This document shows, piece by piece, positions 14,342 to 23,211 of a DNA stretch of 34,895 bases; position 1 is the stretch's first letter; every line of letters begins with the position of its first letter. Origin of the DNA: an uncultured Collinsella sp. (GTDB lineage Bacteria; Actinomycetota; Coriobacteriia; Coriobacteriales; Coriobacteriaceae); contig CALFGH010000218.1 of assembly GCA_937958315.1 (NCBI GenBank), positions 1-34,895 of the forward strand, written 5' to 3'. Below the pieces are notes generated by a model, which was not told where the DNA came from, made no database searches, and saw nothing but the letters and a program-made list of their open reading frames with translations. The translations under genes and the position numbers were made by a program.

Positions 14342-16669
14342 ATGGCGGATTCTCAGATCCATGTCGCGCTGGCGGGTAACCCCAACTGCGGCAAGACCAC
14401 GCTTTTCAACCTGATCACCGGCGCCAACGGCTACGTTGGCAACTGGCCCGGCGTCACGGTTGAGAAAAAGGAAGCCAAGCTCCTAAGCGACAAGAACGTT
14501 ACCATCACGGACCTCCCTGGCATCTACTCGCTTTCCCCCTACAGCCCCGAGGAGCAATGCTCGCGCGATTACCTCATGAGCGGCGAGCCCGATGTTGTCG
14601 TCCAAGTCGTCGATGCCACCAACCTTGAGCGTAACCTGTACCTGGCGCTTCAGGTTATCGAGACCGGCCTGCCTGTGGTCGTTGCCCTCAACATGGCCGA
14701 CCTGGTCGAGAAGAACGGCGATAAGATCGATACGGACAAGCTCTCCAAGAAGCTCGGTTGCCCGGTCATGATGATCTCCGCTCTTAAGAACAAGGGCATC
14801 ACGGAGCTGTTCGATCAGGTCAAGAAGTCCGCTGCTTCTAAGGGTCAGGTGCCGGAGCACAAGTTCGATTCCTCCATCGAGGACGTTCTGGACCACATCG
14901 AGAATAACCTGCCTGCGAGCGTTCCCGCCAACAAGCGTCGCTACTACGCCGTCAAGCTGTTTGAGCGCGATGCAGACGCCTGCAAGCTCATCAACCTCAC
15001 CAAGGAGAAGGCCGCTCGCGTGGAGGAGCTGGTCGCCCAGTGCGAGCAGGACTGCGACGACGATGCCGAGTCCATCATCACCGGTGAGCGCTATGGCGTC
15101 ATCGCGCACATCATCGATGAGTGCATGACCAAGGCCCCGGCCAAGATGAGCACCTCCGAGAAGATCGACCGCGTGGTTACCAACCGTATCCTGGGCTTGC
15201 CGATCTTTGTCGTCATCATGTTCTGCGTGTACTACATCGCCGTTTCTACCTTGGGCGGCACGGTGACCGACTTCACCAACGACCAGCTCTTCGGCACCGA
15301 CGGCTGGTATGTGCTCGGTCAGGGCCGCGACGCCTACGATGCAGCCGTCGAGGCTGCGGGCGACGATGCCGACTCGGTCGACCCGGCGCAGTACGGCCCC
15401 TATGTCCCGGGTATCACCACCGTGGTGCACGACGCCCTTGTGGCGGGCGGCACCGAGGACGGTGGCCTGGTCGATTCGCTCGTCTGTGACGGTATCGTCG
15501 GCGGCCTGGGCGCCATCTTCGGCTTTGTGCCGCAGATGTTCCTGCTGTTCGTCATGCTGTCCTTCCTGGAGGACTGCGGCTATATGGCCCGCGTCGCCTT
15601 CATCATGGACCGCGTGTTCCGCCGCTTTGGCCTGTCCGGTAAGTCCTTTATCCCCATGCTCGTGTCCTCGGGCTGCGGCGTCCCCGGCGTCATGGCCACC
15701 AAGACCATCGAGAACGAGAAGGACCGCCGCATGACGGTCATGACCACCACGTTCATTCCCTGTGGCGCCAAGCTGCCGATCATCGCCCTGCTCATGGGCT
15801 CCATCATCGGCGATTCTTCCACCACCGCCGCGTGGATCAGCCCGCTCTTCTACTTCTTGGGCGTCTTTGCCGTCATCGCCTCGGGCCTCATGCTCAAGAA
15901 GACCAAGCTCTTCGCCGGCCGCCCGACGCCGTTCGTTATGGAGCTTCCTGCCTACCACTTCCCGGCGATTCGCTCTTGGGCGCTGCACGTGTGGGAGCGC
16001 TGCTGGGCCTTTATCAAGAAGGCCGGCACGGTCATCTTCGCGTCCACCGTCGTGGTTTGGTTCCTGTCCAACTTTGGTAGCTACAACGGCTCCTTTGGCT
16101 TCCTGCCTGCGATGGACGGCATCCCCGAGGAGTTTATGGACTACTCCGTGCTCGCCATGCTGGGCAACCTGGTCGCTTGGATCTTCGCCCCGCTTGGCTT
16201 TAGCACCTGGCAGGCCACCGCGCTGACCGTCTCGGGCCTTGTGGCTAAGGAGAACGTCGTCGCCACCGCCGGCTCGCTGCTGTCCGTTGCCGACGCTGCC
16301 GAGACTGACCCGAGCCTGTGGACCGCGTTTGCCGGCATGTTCCCCACCATGGGCGCCTGCGTTGCCTTCGGCGCGTTCAACCTGCTGTGCGCTCCGTGCT
16401 TTGCCGCTATGGGTACCATCCGCAACCAGATGGATTCCGGCAAGTGGACCGCGATTGCCCTCGGCTACGAGTGCGCCTTCGCTTGGGTGATCGGCCTGTT
16501 CATCAACCAGTTCTATAACCTGCTTGTCCTTGGGCAGTTTGGCTTCTGGACGGTTGTGGCTATCGTGCTGCTGGTCGCGATGCTCTTCCAGATTTTCCGT
16601 CCTATGCCCAAGCACGCTTGGACCGACGAGGACGAGACCAACACTGCTTCCGCTGCAGTTTCCGCCTAA
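14342..16669 (+). CDS. feoB: Ferrous iron transporter FeoB
   Basis: FeoB is the inner-membrane Fe(II) importer with a cytosolic G domain. The 775 residues show GNPNCGKTT (P-loop, 12-20), the G2 region GYVGNWPGVTVEKKE, DLPGIYSL (G3, from 57) and NMAD (G4, 117-120). A helical spacer domain and two gate repeats follow, including SSGCGVPGVMATKTI and IPCGAKLPI. About ten membrane segments run to the C-terminus. A loop of about 70 residues after the first membrane helix (around 303-375, acidic, Ala/Asp-rich) is longer than in E. coli. The ATG follows GGAAGAAGG. It is probably cotranscribed with both feoA genes; a terminator follows. Confidence 0.95.
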   Translation: MADSQIHVALAGNPNCGKTTLFNLITGANGYVGNWPGVTVEKKEAKLLSDKNVTITDLPGIYSLSPYSPEEQCSRDYLMSGEPDVVVQVVDATNLERNLYLALQVIETGLPVVVALNMADLVEKNGDKIDTDKLSKKLGCPVMMISALKNKGITELFDQVKKSAASKGQVPEHKFDSSIEDVLDHIENNLPASVPANKRRYYAVKLFERDADACKLINLTKEKAARVEELVAQCEQDCDDDAESIITGERYGVIAHIIDECMTKAPAKMSTSEKIDRVVTNRILGLPIFVVIMFCVYYIAVSTLGGTVTDFTNDQLFGTDGWYVLGQGRDAYDAAVEAAGDDADSVDPAQYGPYVPGITTVVHDALVAGGTEDGGLVDSLVCDGIVGGLGAIFGFVPQMFLLFVMLSFLEDCGYMARVAFIMDRVFRRFGLSGKSFIPMLVSSGCGVPGVMATKTIENEKDRRMTVMTTTFIPCGAKLPIIALLMGSIIGDSSTTAAWISPLFYFLGVFAVIASGLMLKKTKLFAGRPTPFVMELPAYHFPAIRSWALHVWERCWAFIKKAGTVIFASTVVVWFLSNFGSYNGSFGFLPAMDGIPEEFMDYSVLAMLGNLVAWIFAPLGFSTWQATALTVSGLVAKENVVATAGSLLSVADAAETDPSLWTAFAGMFPTMGACVAFGAFNLLCAPCFAAMGTIRNQMDSGKWTAIALGYECAFAWVIGLFINQFYNLLVLGQFGFWTVVAIVLLVAMLFQIFRPMPKHAWTDEDETNTASAAVSA

Positions 16670-16698
16670 GTCCGAATAAGGATCAACCCCTTTCCACG

Positions 16699-16731
16699 AG
16701 CCCGGGTGTCTCAGTGACACTCGGGCTTTTT
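16699..16731 (+). terminator. Intrinsic terminator of feoB
   Basis: A 12-bp stem AGCCCGGGTGTC/GACACTCGGGCT (one G-U) with a 5-nt loop ends in TTTTT, 30 nt after the feoB stop. The following 100 nt contain TTTTTGGTAGG twice (around 16727 and 16793). Confidence 0.9.
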
Positions 16732-16844
16732 GGTAGGGGAGATGTGGCGTTTCCGCAGATAAAACCGACCAAAATAAACCTGTCCCTTTTTGGTAGGTGG
16801 AGAATGGGGTAAAGTAAGTGGTGGTTAACTAGAGGAGGCTTGCT

Positions 16845-17045
16845 ATGGCACCTATCGATATTGTTGTACTGGCTGTTATCGGTATTGCGTTTGTCGCCGT
16901 GTGCGTGCGCATCTACCGCAAGGGCACCTGCGCCGACTGCGCTCAGGGTGGCGTTTGCACCGGGCATTGCTCCAACAAAAAGACGTGCGCCGCACTGAAA
17001 GGCGTCGACAAAGTGGCTGAGAATTTAGGCCGCGGTGTCAAATAA
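16845..17045 (+). CDS. FeoB-associated Cys-rich membrane peptide
   Basis: A 66-residue protein with one N-terminal membrane helix (about residues 4-24) and then a short cytosolic tail with cysteines at 29, 32, 38, 42 and 48 (CADCAQGGVC, GHC, C). It ends in a basic, helical stretch. This matches the small FeoB-associated Cys-rich proteins found after feoB in many anaerobes. It may bind iron or a cluster, in place of FeoC. The strong site GAGGAGG lies upstream. It is separated from feoB by a terminator, so it probably has its own promoter. Confidence 0.8.
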   Translation: MAPIDIVVLAVIGIAFVAVCVRIYRKGTCADCAQGGVCTGHCSNKKTCAALKGVDKVAENLGRGVK

Positions 17046-17064
17046 ACAACTGGGTATCTTGAAC

Positions 17065-17095
17065 GCCCCGCGAGCATCCGTTCGCGGGGCTTTTT
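17065..17095 (+). terminator. Intrinsic terminator after the Cys-rich peptide
   Basis: A perfect 9-bp stem GCCCCGCGA/TCGCGGGGC with an 8-nt loop is followed by TTTTT, 20 nt after the stop codon. Confidence 0.92.
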
Positions 17096-17192
17096 ACACA
17101 TTCGAGCGTGAGTGCGGCGAGTAGACATGCATTTTTTGGGGTATCGTTAACTGAATTATTTATTAGCTGCCCGTCTGTACCGGAGTAACCCT

Positions 17193-18272
17193 ATGAGCGC
17201 ACGCGTCACCATGAAGGACATAGCCGCCGAGCTTGGCGTTTCCATTAACACCGTGCATAAGGCCCTTACGGGCAAGGCCGGCGTGAGCGAGTCTGTGCGT
17301 GCCAAGGTTAATGCTAAGGCTGAGGAGATGGGCTATCACCGCAACACGAGTGCTTCGAGCCTGCGTCGTAAGGACATCAATCTGCTGTTTTGTCTGCCGT
17401 GCGCATCGCGTGAGGGCGCTTATTTCTATCGTTACCTATGGGAAGGCTGCAATCGCTTTGAGCAAGAGGTCATCGACCAGGGCATTACCGTTGAACGCGT
17501 TGAATTTGGCGTGGGCGGCTACGCTGATGCACTCGAGCAAATCGACGAGCGTCTGCAGGTGGGCGAGAAGATTGATGGTTTGCTCGCCTATGCGCCGGGC
17601 GACGATCGTGCGACTGAGCTTTTGGGGCAGATCGCCGAGGCGGGCGTGACGATTGAGCTCGTTGACGGCGACCGCCCTCACCTCGATCGTCTGGGCGCTA
17701 GTTTGGCCGACTACTCCACAGCGGGAAGCCTGATGGCCGAGCAGGCGGCCAACCTGGTTCACGCTTCCGGGATCGATACCCGCGTGCTTTTATTGGCGGG
17801 CGACCCCTATACCGACTCGCACTATTTGACCGCTCGTGCCTTCCACAATTACCTTCGCGAGCACAATGTTCCCTGGCAGGTCGAGGATCTGACCGGTGCT
17901 CATGCCCAGGTCAAGCAGCTCGAGCACGAGCTCAACCAGCGTCTAAAGTCATCGGAAGCCCCCGAGTTGATCTGCAGCGTGTTCGCCGTGGGCTCTGAGC
18001 TGATTGCCGATGCGCTTGTCTCGGCTAACAAGGCCGGCGAAGTAATGGTGATTGGCAACGACCTGTTCCCAGAAAGTGCGCTGGCTTTGCGTCGGGGCAT
18101 CTTTACCAACATCGTCTACAAGGACCCGGTGAGTCTGGCATATCGTGGCGCCAAGACCTTAGGCGATTACCTGCTGTGGGGAAAGACGCCGGCGGAGCCT
18201 GTGCAAAAGGGGGCTGTTGAGATGGTGTTTGCCAGCAACGTCGATCGTTACTGCGAGCTCGCCGGAATCTAA
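17193..18272 (+). CDS. LacI-family regulator of the hexuronate operon (predicted)
   Basis: A DNA-binding repressor of 359 residues. The N-terminal helix-turn-helix and hinge are clear (VTMKDIAAELGVSINTVHKALTG, about 5-27, then GYHRNTSASSLRR). A periplasmic-binding-protein-like sensor domain follows (about 62-359). It reads into uxaC, which starts 284 nt downstream behind two perfect 14-16 bp palindromes typical of LacI-family operators, so it most likely controls that operon in response to a uronate or pathway intermediate. The start is set by CGGAG upstream of the ATG. A terminator separates it from uxaC, so it is its own unit. Confidence 0.88.
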   Translation: MSARVTMKDIAAELGVSINTVHKALTGKAGVSESVRAKVNAKAEEMGYHRNTSASSLRRKDINLLFCLPCASREGAYFYRYLWEGCNRFEQEVIDQGITVERVEFGVGGYADALEQIDERLQVGEKIDGLLAYAPGDDRATELLGQIAEAGVTIELVDGDRPHLDRLGASLADYSTAGSLMAEQAANLVHASGIDTRVLLLAGDPYTDSHYLTARAFHNYLREHNVPWQVEDLTGAHAQVKQLEHELNQRLKSSEAPELICSVFAVGSELIADALVSANKAGEVMVIGNDLFPESALALRRGIFTNIVYKDPVSLAYRGAKTLGDYLLWGKTPAEPVQKGAVEMVFASNVDRYCELAGI

Positions 18273-18334
18273 TGCGTTTAGGGAGTTCCCTACTTGCCGC
18301 GTACTTTTTGGCTGGGGATTGAAAAATTGTTTCG

Positions 18335-18376
18335 AAGGCCGCTGATGGCGAATCTGCCGTCAGTGGCCTTTCTTTG
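18335..18376 (+). terminator. Intrinsic terminator of the lacI gene
   Basis: A 15-bp stem (18335-18349 with 18356-18370, two G-U wobbles) beginning AAGGCCGCTGA has a 6-nt loop and is followed by TCTTTG after a terminal TT. Confidence 0.8.
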
Positions 18377-18450
18377 TGCCGATCCAACGCAGGGTCCATG
18401 GCTCGGCAACCGTTAAGCGGTCAAAACCTACCGTTCGCCCCATGATGGTT

Positions 18451-18466
18451 AGGTGAACGTTCACCT
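18451..18466. promoter_or_regulatory. LacI-type operator O1 of the uxa operon
   Basis: AGGTGAACGTTCACCT is a perfect 16-bp palindrome with the central CG typical of LacI-family sites. It overlaps the position of the -35 (TTCACC, 18 nt before TAAGAT). Its centre is 38 bp from that of O2. Confidence 0.85.
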
Positions 18467-18483
18467 TGTAACGCATTTTGCAC

Positions 18484-18503
18484 TAAGATGGTGAACGTTC
18501 ACC
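18484..18503 (+). promoter_or_regulatory. uxa promoter -10 and operator O2
   Basis: The probable -10 TAAGAT (18484-18489) is followed directly by GGTGAACGTTCACC (18490-18503), the same palindrome core as O1. Repressor on both sites would cover the promoter from -35 to the transcription start. The transcript would have a leader of about 60 nt before uxaC. Confidence 0.8.
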
Positions 18504-18556
18504 TAGAGGATGACGAGCGTATTGTGCGCCCGCCTTGCCAGCAAAGGGGCTGTTTG

Positions 18557-19984
18557 ATGAAAAACTTTATGGACGATCAGGATTTCCTGCTGAGCACCAA
18601 GACCGGTGAGGAGCTGTTCCGCAACTTTGCCGAGGGCATGCCCATCGTCGACTACCATTGCCACATTTCTCCCAAGGAGATCTGGGAGGACAAGCGTTTC
18701 GAGAACATTACCGAGGTTTGGCTGGGCGGCGACCACTACAAGTGGCGCCTGATGCGCGCCAACGGCGTCGACGAGCGTTTTATCACTGGCGACGCCCCTG
18801 CTCGCGAGAAGTTCCAAAAGTGGGCCGAGACCCTGGGTCGCTGCGTTGGCAACCCCGTCTTTGAGTGGAGCCACCTGGAGCTTAAGCGCTACTTTGGCTA
18901 CGAGGGCGTCCTCAATGGCAAGACTGCCCAGGAGGTCTGGGACCTTGCCAACGCCAAGCTCGCCGAGGCCAGCTTTACCTGCCGCAACCTGATCAAGCAG
19001 TCCAACGTCCGCATGATCTGCACTACCGACGACCCCGCCGACAGCTTTGAGTGGCACAAGAAGATTGCCGCCGATGACAGTTTTGACGTTCAGGTCGTTC
19101 CCGCCATGCGCCCCGACGCCGCTCTGCGCATCGAGCGCGGCCAGGAGTTCGCCGACTACTGCAAGCACCTTTCCGAGGTTGCCGGCATTGAGGTCAGCGA
19201 CTTTGAGGGCATGAAGTCCGCCATCTCCAAGCGCTACGATGTTGCCCACGAGCTGGGCTGCCGCGCCTCCGACCACGCACTCGACTACGTTATGTATGTC
19301 CCGGCTACCGCCGATGAGATTGAGGCCATCTTTGCCAAGGGCCTGGCTGCCGAGCCGCTCACCGAGGAAGAGGTCCTCAAGTACAAGACCGCCTTTATGC
19401 AGTTTGTCGCCGGCGAGTATGTCCGCCTGGGCTGGGCCATGCAGCTGCACTTTGGCTGCAAGCGCGACAACAACCGCGCCATGTTTGCCAAGCTCGGCCC
19501 CGATACCGGTTATGACTGCATCTCCAACTACACGCCGTCCGACCAGCTCGCCGATTTCCTCAACTCCATCCAGGAGACCTGCGGCTTGCCCAAGACCATC
19601 CTGTACAGCTTGAATCCCATCGACAACACCATGATCGATACCGTGATGGGCTGTTTCCAGGAGGCTCCGACTGCCGGTAAGATCCAGAACGGTTCCGCCT
19701 GGTGGTTCAACGACAACGAGGTCGGTATGCGCGAGCAGCTCACGGCTCTGGCCAACGAGGGCGTCCTGGGCAACTTTGTCGGCATGCTCACCGACTCTCG
19801 CTCCTTCCTGTCCTATCCGCGCCACGAGTATTTCCGTCGCGTGCTGTGCAGCGTGATCGGCGAGTGGGTTGAGCAGGGCAAGTATCCGGCCGACATGGAG
19901 CTGCTGGGCACCATCGTGCGCGATATCAGCTACAACAATTCCGTTCGCTATTTTGGCTTCGATCTGGGCACCGTCGAGGCATAG
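18557..19984 (+). CDS. uxaC: Glucuronate/galacturonate isomerase
   Basis: UxaC converts D-galacturonate to D-tagaturonate, and D-glucuronate to D-fructuronate, the first intracellular step of hexuronate breakdown. The 475-residue protein matches the family throughout: FMDDQDFLLSTKTGEELF, the metal-binding DYHCHISPKEI (His34, His36), WLGGDHYKWRLMRANGV, RNLIKQSNVRMICTTDDP and the C-terminal SYPRHEYFRRVLC. The ATG at 18557 has AAAGGGG about 7 nt upstream. The reading frame extends upstream to 18488, but that would begin inside operator O2. It is first gene of uxaC-transporter-uxaB-uxaA. Confidence 0.95.
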   Translation: MKNFMDDQDFLLSTKTGEELFRNFAEGMPIVDYHCHISPKEIWEDKRFENITEVWLGGDHYKWRLMRANGVDERFITGDAPAREKFQKWAETLGRCVGNPVFEWSHLELKRYFGYEGVLNGKTAQEVWDLANAKLAEASFTCRNLIKQSNVRMICTTDDPADSFEWHKKIAADDSFDVQVVPAMRPDAALRIERGQEFADYCKHLSEVAGIEVSDFEGMKSAISKRYDVAHELGCRASDHALDYVMYVPATADEIEAIFAKGLAAEPLTEEEVLKYKTAFMQFVAGEYVRLGWAMQLHFGCKRDNNRAMFAKLGPDTGYDCISNYTPSDQLADFLNSIQETCGLPKTILYSLNPIDNTMIDTVMGCFQEAPTAGKIQNGSAWWFNDNEVGMREQLTALANEGVLGNFVGMLTDSRSFLSYPRHEYFRRVLCSVIGEWVEQGKYPADMELLGTIVRDISYNNSVRYFGFDLGTVEA

Positions 19985-20034
19985 ATCTGTATGTGCTCCG
20001 ATTGGTGAAATCGGTTGCAAAGGGGAGGGACCAT

Positions 20035-21540
20035 ATGGGAACAGGGCAACAGAAAAACGAGCAGATCGTGTCTGCTCAGGCGGATTCGAGATCTATGCAG
20101 AGCTCGCAGGATATCAAGCTGAGCTGGCGTGAGAAAATCTGCTATGGCTTTGGCGATTTGGGCAATGGATTCATGTTCGATCTTGGTCAAGCCTATCTGA
20201 CCAAGTTCTACACTGACATCTGTCTGATTTCGCCGGGCGTAGTGAGCCTGATTTTCGCCGTCACCAAGATTTTCGATGCGTTCATGGACCCGATTGCCGG
20301 TGCATTCGTCGACGGTAGAAAGAAGATTGGCAAGCACGGTCGGTTTCGTCCGGTCATGATGGTTTCGGCCGTGATCCTTGCCGTTCTAACCGTGGTGACC
20401 TTCACTGCGCCCGATATTCCCATGGCAGGTAAAATTGCCTATGCGCTGATAACTTACATGATCTGGGGCGTCGTATACAGCTTCACCAACGTGCCGTACG
20501 GATCTCTGGCCACGGTAATGACGCGTGACGTCGATGACCGCGCGCACATGGCGTCAACGCGCCAGGCCGGTTCGCTTTGCGCACAGCTCATCACGGGCGT
20601 AGCGTTCATCCCATTGGTCCTGTTCTTTGCGGGTGGCGACACGCTCGACGGCAATCCGCACGGCTATACGATTGCAGCTGTCGTCATGGGACTGTGTGGC
20701 ATCGCCGGATTCGCCATCTGCTTTTTGGGAACGCGCGAGCATATCCGTATCGATCGACAGGCCGAGGAGAAGGCTGCGGGAAAGGCCGGCAAGAAGTCGA
20801 GCGCATTCAGCACGTATTTCAAGGTCGTTTTCACCAACAAGAACCTGGGAGCAGTTATCCTGCTTACGCTGTTTACCATCTCGGCCATGAATACCAACAA
20901 CACCATGATGGTGTATTTCTGCCAGTACAACCTGGGTAACATCGCGTTGCAGCCCATTGTCAACGGCATCATGATCGGAACGTCGGTTGTCGCCATTCTC
21001 GCCATCCCGACGCTCGTCAAGCATTTTGGCAAGAAGCGCACGTGCGTCGCCTGTTTTATCGTCGGCGCTGTGGCAAACGGCCTCAACTTCATCCTGCCGA
21101 CCAATACCGTGACGTTCATCATCTTCGTCACCATCGGCTACGTCGCGCTTGCCATCCCCAACGGTATCACCTGGAACCTGGTTTCCGATGTTATCGATTA
21201 CGGTGAATGGCACACGGGAATCCGCAAGGAGGGTACGACCTGCGCCGCGTTCAACTTTTCTCGTAAGCTTGCGCAATCCCTTGCTGCGATCATTTCTGGC
21301 GGCATCCTTGCCCTTACCGGATATGTGGCAAATAAGCCCCAGACGGCCGCCACGCTGCTTGGCATCAAGGGCGCTCTGACGATTTATCCCGCTTGCGCCC
21401 TTCTGGTGGCAGCCTTGATCATCTTCGCTCTCTACGACATTACCGAGAAGAAGTTCAATTCCATTTCCAACGACCTGTCGAATGGTCGCTGGGAGCGCGG
21501 CAAGATCGGCGAGAGCACTATCGAGACGATCGATAAATAG
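20035..21540 (+). CDS. Sugar-acid:cation symporter, GPH/MFS type
   Basis: An integral membrane transporter of 501 residues with about twelve helices. The glycoside-pentoside-hexuronide (GPH) family marks are evident: KICYGFGDLGNGFMFDL near the start, FYTDICLISPGVVSLIFAVTKIFDAFMDPIAG, the loop GKHGRFRP, and DVIDYGEWHTGIRKEG in the second half. Between uxaC and uxaB it is most likely the galacturonate or glucuronate (or short oligouronide) importer, probably cation-coupled. The ATG at 20035 follows AGGGGAGGG. A short hairpin (19998-20014) lies in the 50-nt gap after uxaC. Confidence 0.87.
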   Translation: MGTGQQKNEQIVSAQADSRSMQSSQDIKLSWREKICYGFGDLGNGFMFDLGQAYLTKFYTDICLISPGVVSLIFAVTKIFDAFMDPIAGAFVDGRKKIGKHGRFRPVMMVSAVILAVLTVVTFTAPDIPMAGKIAYALITYMIWGVVYSFTNVPYGSLATVMTRDVDDRAHMASTRQAGSLCAQLITGVAFIPLVLFFAGGDTLDGNPHGYTIAAVVMGLCGIAGFAICFLGTREHIRIDRQAEEKAAGKAGKKSSAFSTYFKVVFTNKNLGAVILLTLFTISAMNTNNTMMVYFCQYNLGNIALQPIVNGIMIGTSVVAILAIPTLVKHFGKKRTCVACFIVGAVANGLNFILPTNTVTFIIFVTIGYVALAIPNGITWNLVSDVIDYGEWHTGIRKEGTTCAAFNFSRKLAQSLAAIISGGILALTGYVANKPQTAATLLGIKGALTIYPACALLVAALIIFALYDITEKKFNSISNDLSNGRWERGKIGESTIETIDK

Positions 21541-21569
21541 CCCCGCTGCTTGAAAAATCATGAATGCAA

Positions 21570-21594
21570 CCCGGTGCGGCGATGCCGTACCGGG
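21570..21594 (+). other. Intercistronic hairpin before uxaB
   Basis: CCCGGT-g-CGGC-gat-GCCG-t-ACCGGG forms a compact stem without a U-tract. Followed by a second hairpin that pairs the uxaB ribosome binding site (AGAGG 21605-21609 with CCTCT 21614-21618, loop AAAA), it may tune mRNA stability and uxaB translation. Confidence 0.5.
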
Positions 21595-21618
21595 ACTTGA
21601 GTTGAGAGGAAAACCTCT

Positions 21619-23133
21619 ATGAATAACATCAGCTACGAGACGCTCGAGAAGATCGGCTACGAGGGCTACGTGCTGCCCAAGGACGCCCCCGAGAAGGTCC
21701 TGCAGTTTGGCGAGGGCAATTTCCTGCGCGCCTTCGTCGATCGTTTCTTCGATATGGGCAACGAGGCCACCGGTTGGAACGGCAAGGTCGTCATGGTGCA
21801 GCCCATCAGCGGCGCCTTCGATTTCGCCGATGGTATCAATGCCCAGGATGGCCTGTACACCGTACTGGTGCGCGGCAAGGAGAACGGTGACACGGTTGAC
21901 GATTCCCGCGTGATCAGCGCCTGCAGCCGTTGCCTCAATCCGTATCGCGAGGCTGACTACCGTGCCATGATGGAGGTCGCCGTTTCCGACGACCTGGAGA
22001 TTATCGTCTCCAACACCACCGAGGCCGGTATCGCCTACGATCCGTCCTGCAAGGCCGACGACATGCCCCCCGCGAGCTTCCCTGCCAAGCTTGCCCAGGT
22101 GCTCCATGCCCGCTGGGCTGCCGGCAAGCCGGGCGTCATCGTGCTCGCCTGCGAGCTCATCGACCATAACGGCGAGGAGCTGCTGCGCATTATGAACCAG
22201 TACGTGAGCGACTGGGGCTGGGAGGACGAGTTTTCGCAGTGGATGGCCAACGACTGCACCGTCTGCACCACGCTCGTCGACACCATCGTTCCGGGTCGCA
22301 TCCGCGATCCCAAGGAGGTCGCTGCCGTGGCCGAGCGCTTGGGCTATGAGGATCCGTTCTTGGCCGTGCGCGAGCCCTTCCAGATGTGGGGCATCCAGGG
22401 TGACGAGTCGCTCAAGGAGCGTCTGCCCTTCGTGAAGGCCGGTCTGCCGGGTGTCTTTGTGACCCCCGACGTCACCCCGTACAAGAAGCGCAAGGTCCGC
22501 ATCCTCAACGGCGCCCACACCGCCTTTGTTCCGGGTTCCTGGGTTGCCGGCTTTGATATCGTGCGCGACTGCATGCACGACGAGACTGTTCGTGGCTTCA
22601 TGAACACCATGCTCTACGACGAGGTCATTCCGACGCTTGCCGCCGACCTGGATGTCGAGGACTGCAAGGCCTTTGCTGCCGCTGTTGAGAACCGCTTCGA
22701 CAACCCGTTTATCGACCACGCGCTGCTCTCCATCTGCCTCAACTCCACGGCTAAGTGGCGTGCCCGCGACCTGCCTACGCTCAAGGACTACGCTGCCGAG
22801 ACCGGCAACCTGCCCAAGTGCCTGGCGACGAGCCTGGCCACGCTCATCTCCTTCTACACGCAGGAGCTCGTGTCCCGCGAGGGCGACGGCCTGCACCTGC
22901 GTCGCTCCGACGGCACCGAGTACACCGCTCAGGACGACGCCTTTGTGCTCGACTTCTACGCTGCTCACGCCGGCGCCGACGACGCCGAGCTGGTGCACGA
23001 TGTGCTCTCCAACGAGCAAATGTGGGGCGAGGATCTTACGCAGATCGCCGGCCTGGAGGAGTTTGTCGTCAACGCTCTCGCCGTCGTGCGCTCCGAGGGC
23101 GTCAAGCAGGCGTTCGCGAACGCTCAGGCCTAA
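21619..23133 (+). CDS. uxaB: Tagaturonate reductase (altronate oxidoreductase)
   Basis: UxaB reduces D-tagaturonate to D-altronate with NADH. The 504-residue protein belongs to the mannitol dehydrogenase family and resembles E. coli UxaB closely: LQFGEGNFLRAFVDRFFD, SNTTEAGIAYDP, CELIDHNGEELL, TPYKKRKVRILNGAHTAF (catalytic lysine and the NGAH motif) and NPFIDHALLSICLNSTAKWR. Fructuronate reductase UxuB is the alternative, but the NTTEAGI and ILNGAHTA context and the adjoining uxaA favour UxaB. The ATG directly follows a small hairpin that includes its ribosome binding site. Confidence 0.93.
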   Translation: MNNISYETLEKIGYEGYVLPKDAPEKVLQFGEGNFLRAFVDRFFDMGNEATGWNGKVVMVQPISGAFDFADGINAQDGLYTVLVRGKENGDTVDDSRVISACSRCLNPYREADYRAMMEVAVSDDLEIIVSNTTEAGIAYDPSCKADDMPPASFPAKLAQVLHARWAAGKPGVIVLACELIDHNGEELLRIMNQYVSDWGWEDEFSQWMANDCTVCTTLVDTIVPGRIRDPKEVAAVAERLGYEDPFLAVREPFQMWGIQGDESLKERLPFVKAGLPGVFVTPDVTPYKKRKVRILNGAHTAFVPGSWVAGFDIVRDCMHDETVRGFMNTMLYDEVIPTLAADLDVEDCKAFAAAVENRFDNPFIDHALLSICLNSTAKWRARDLPTLKDYAAETGNLPKCLATSLATLISFYTQELVSREGDGLHLRRSDGTEYTAQDDAFVLDFYAAHAGADDAELVHDVLSNEQMWGEDLTQIAGLEEFVVNALAVVRSEGVKQAFANAQA

Positions 23134-23143
23134 ATCCTTCTGT

Positions 23144-23169
23144 ACGCCCGCCGGGTAACTGGCGGGCGT
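23144..23169 (+). other. Intercistronic hairpin before uxaA
   Basis: A perfect 9-bp stem ACGCCCGCC/GGCGGGCGT with an 8-nt loop lies in the 78-nt uxaB-uxaA gap and lacks a U-tract. It could protect the upstream mRNA 3' end or reduce read-through. uxaA itself has only a weak ribosome binding site. Confidence 0.5.
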
Positions 23170-23211
23170 CACTCGACTTCTGCTCAACCTGTAGGGTTAG
23201 GACTCTTTGTA

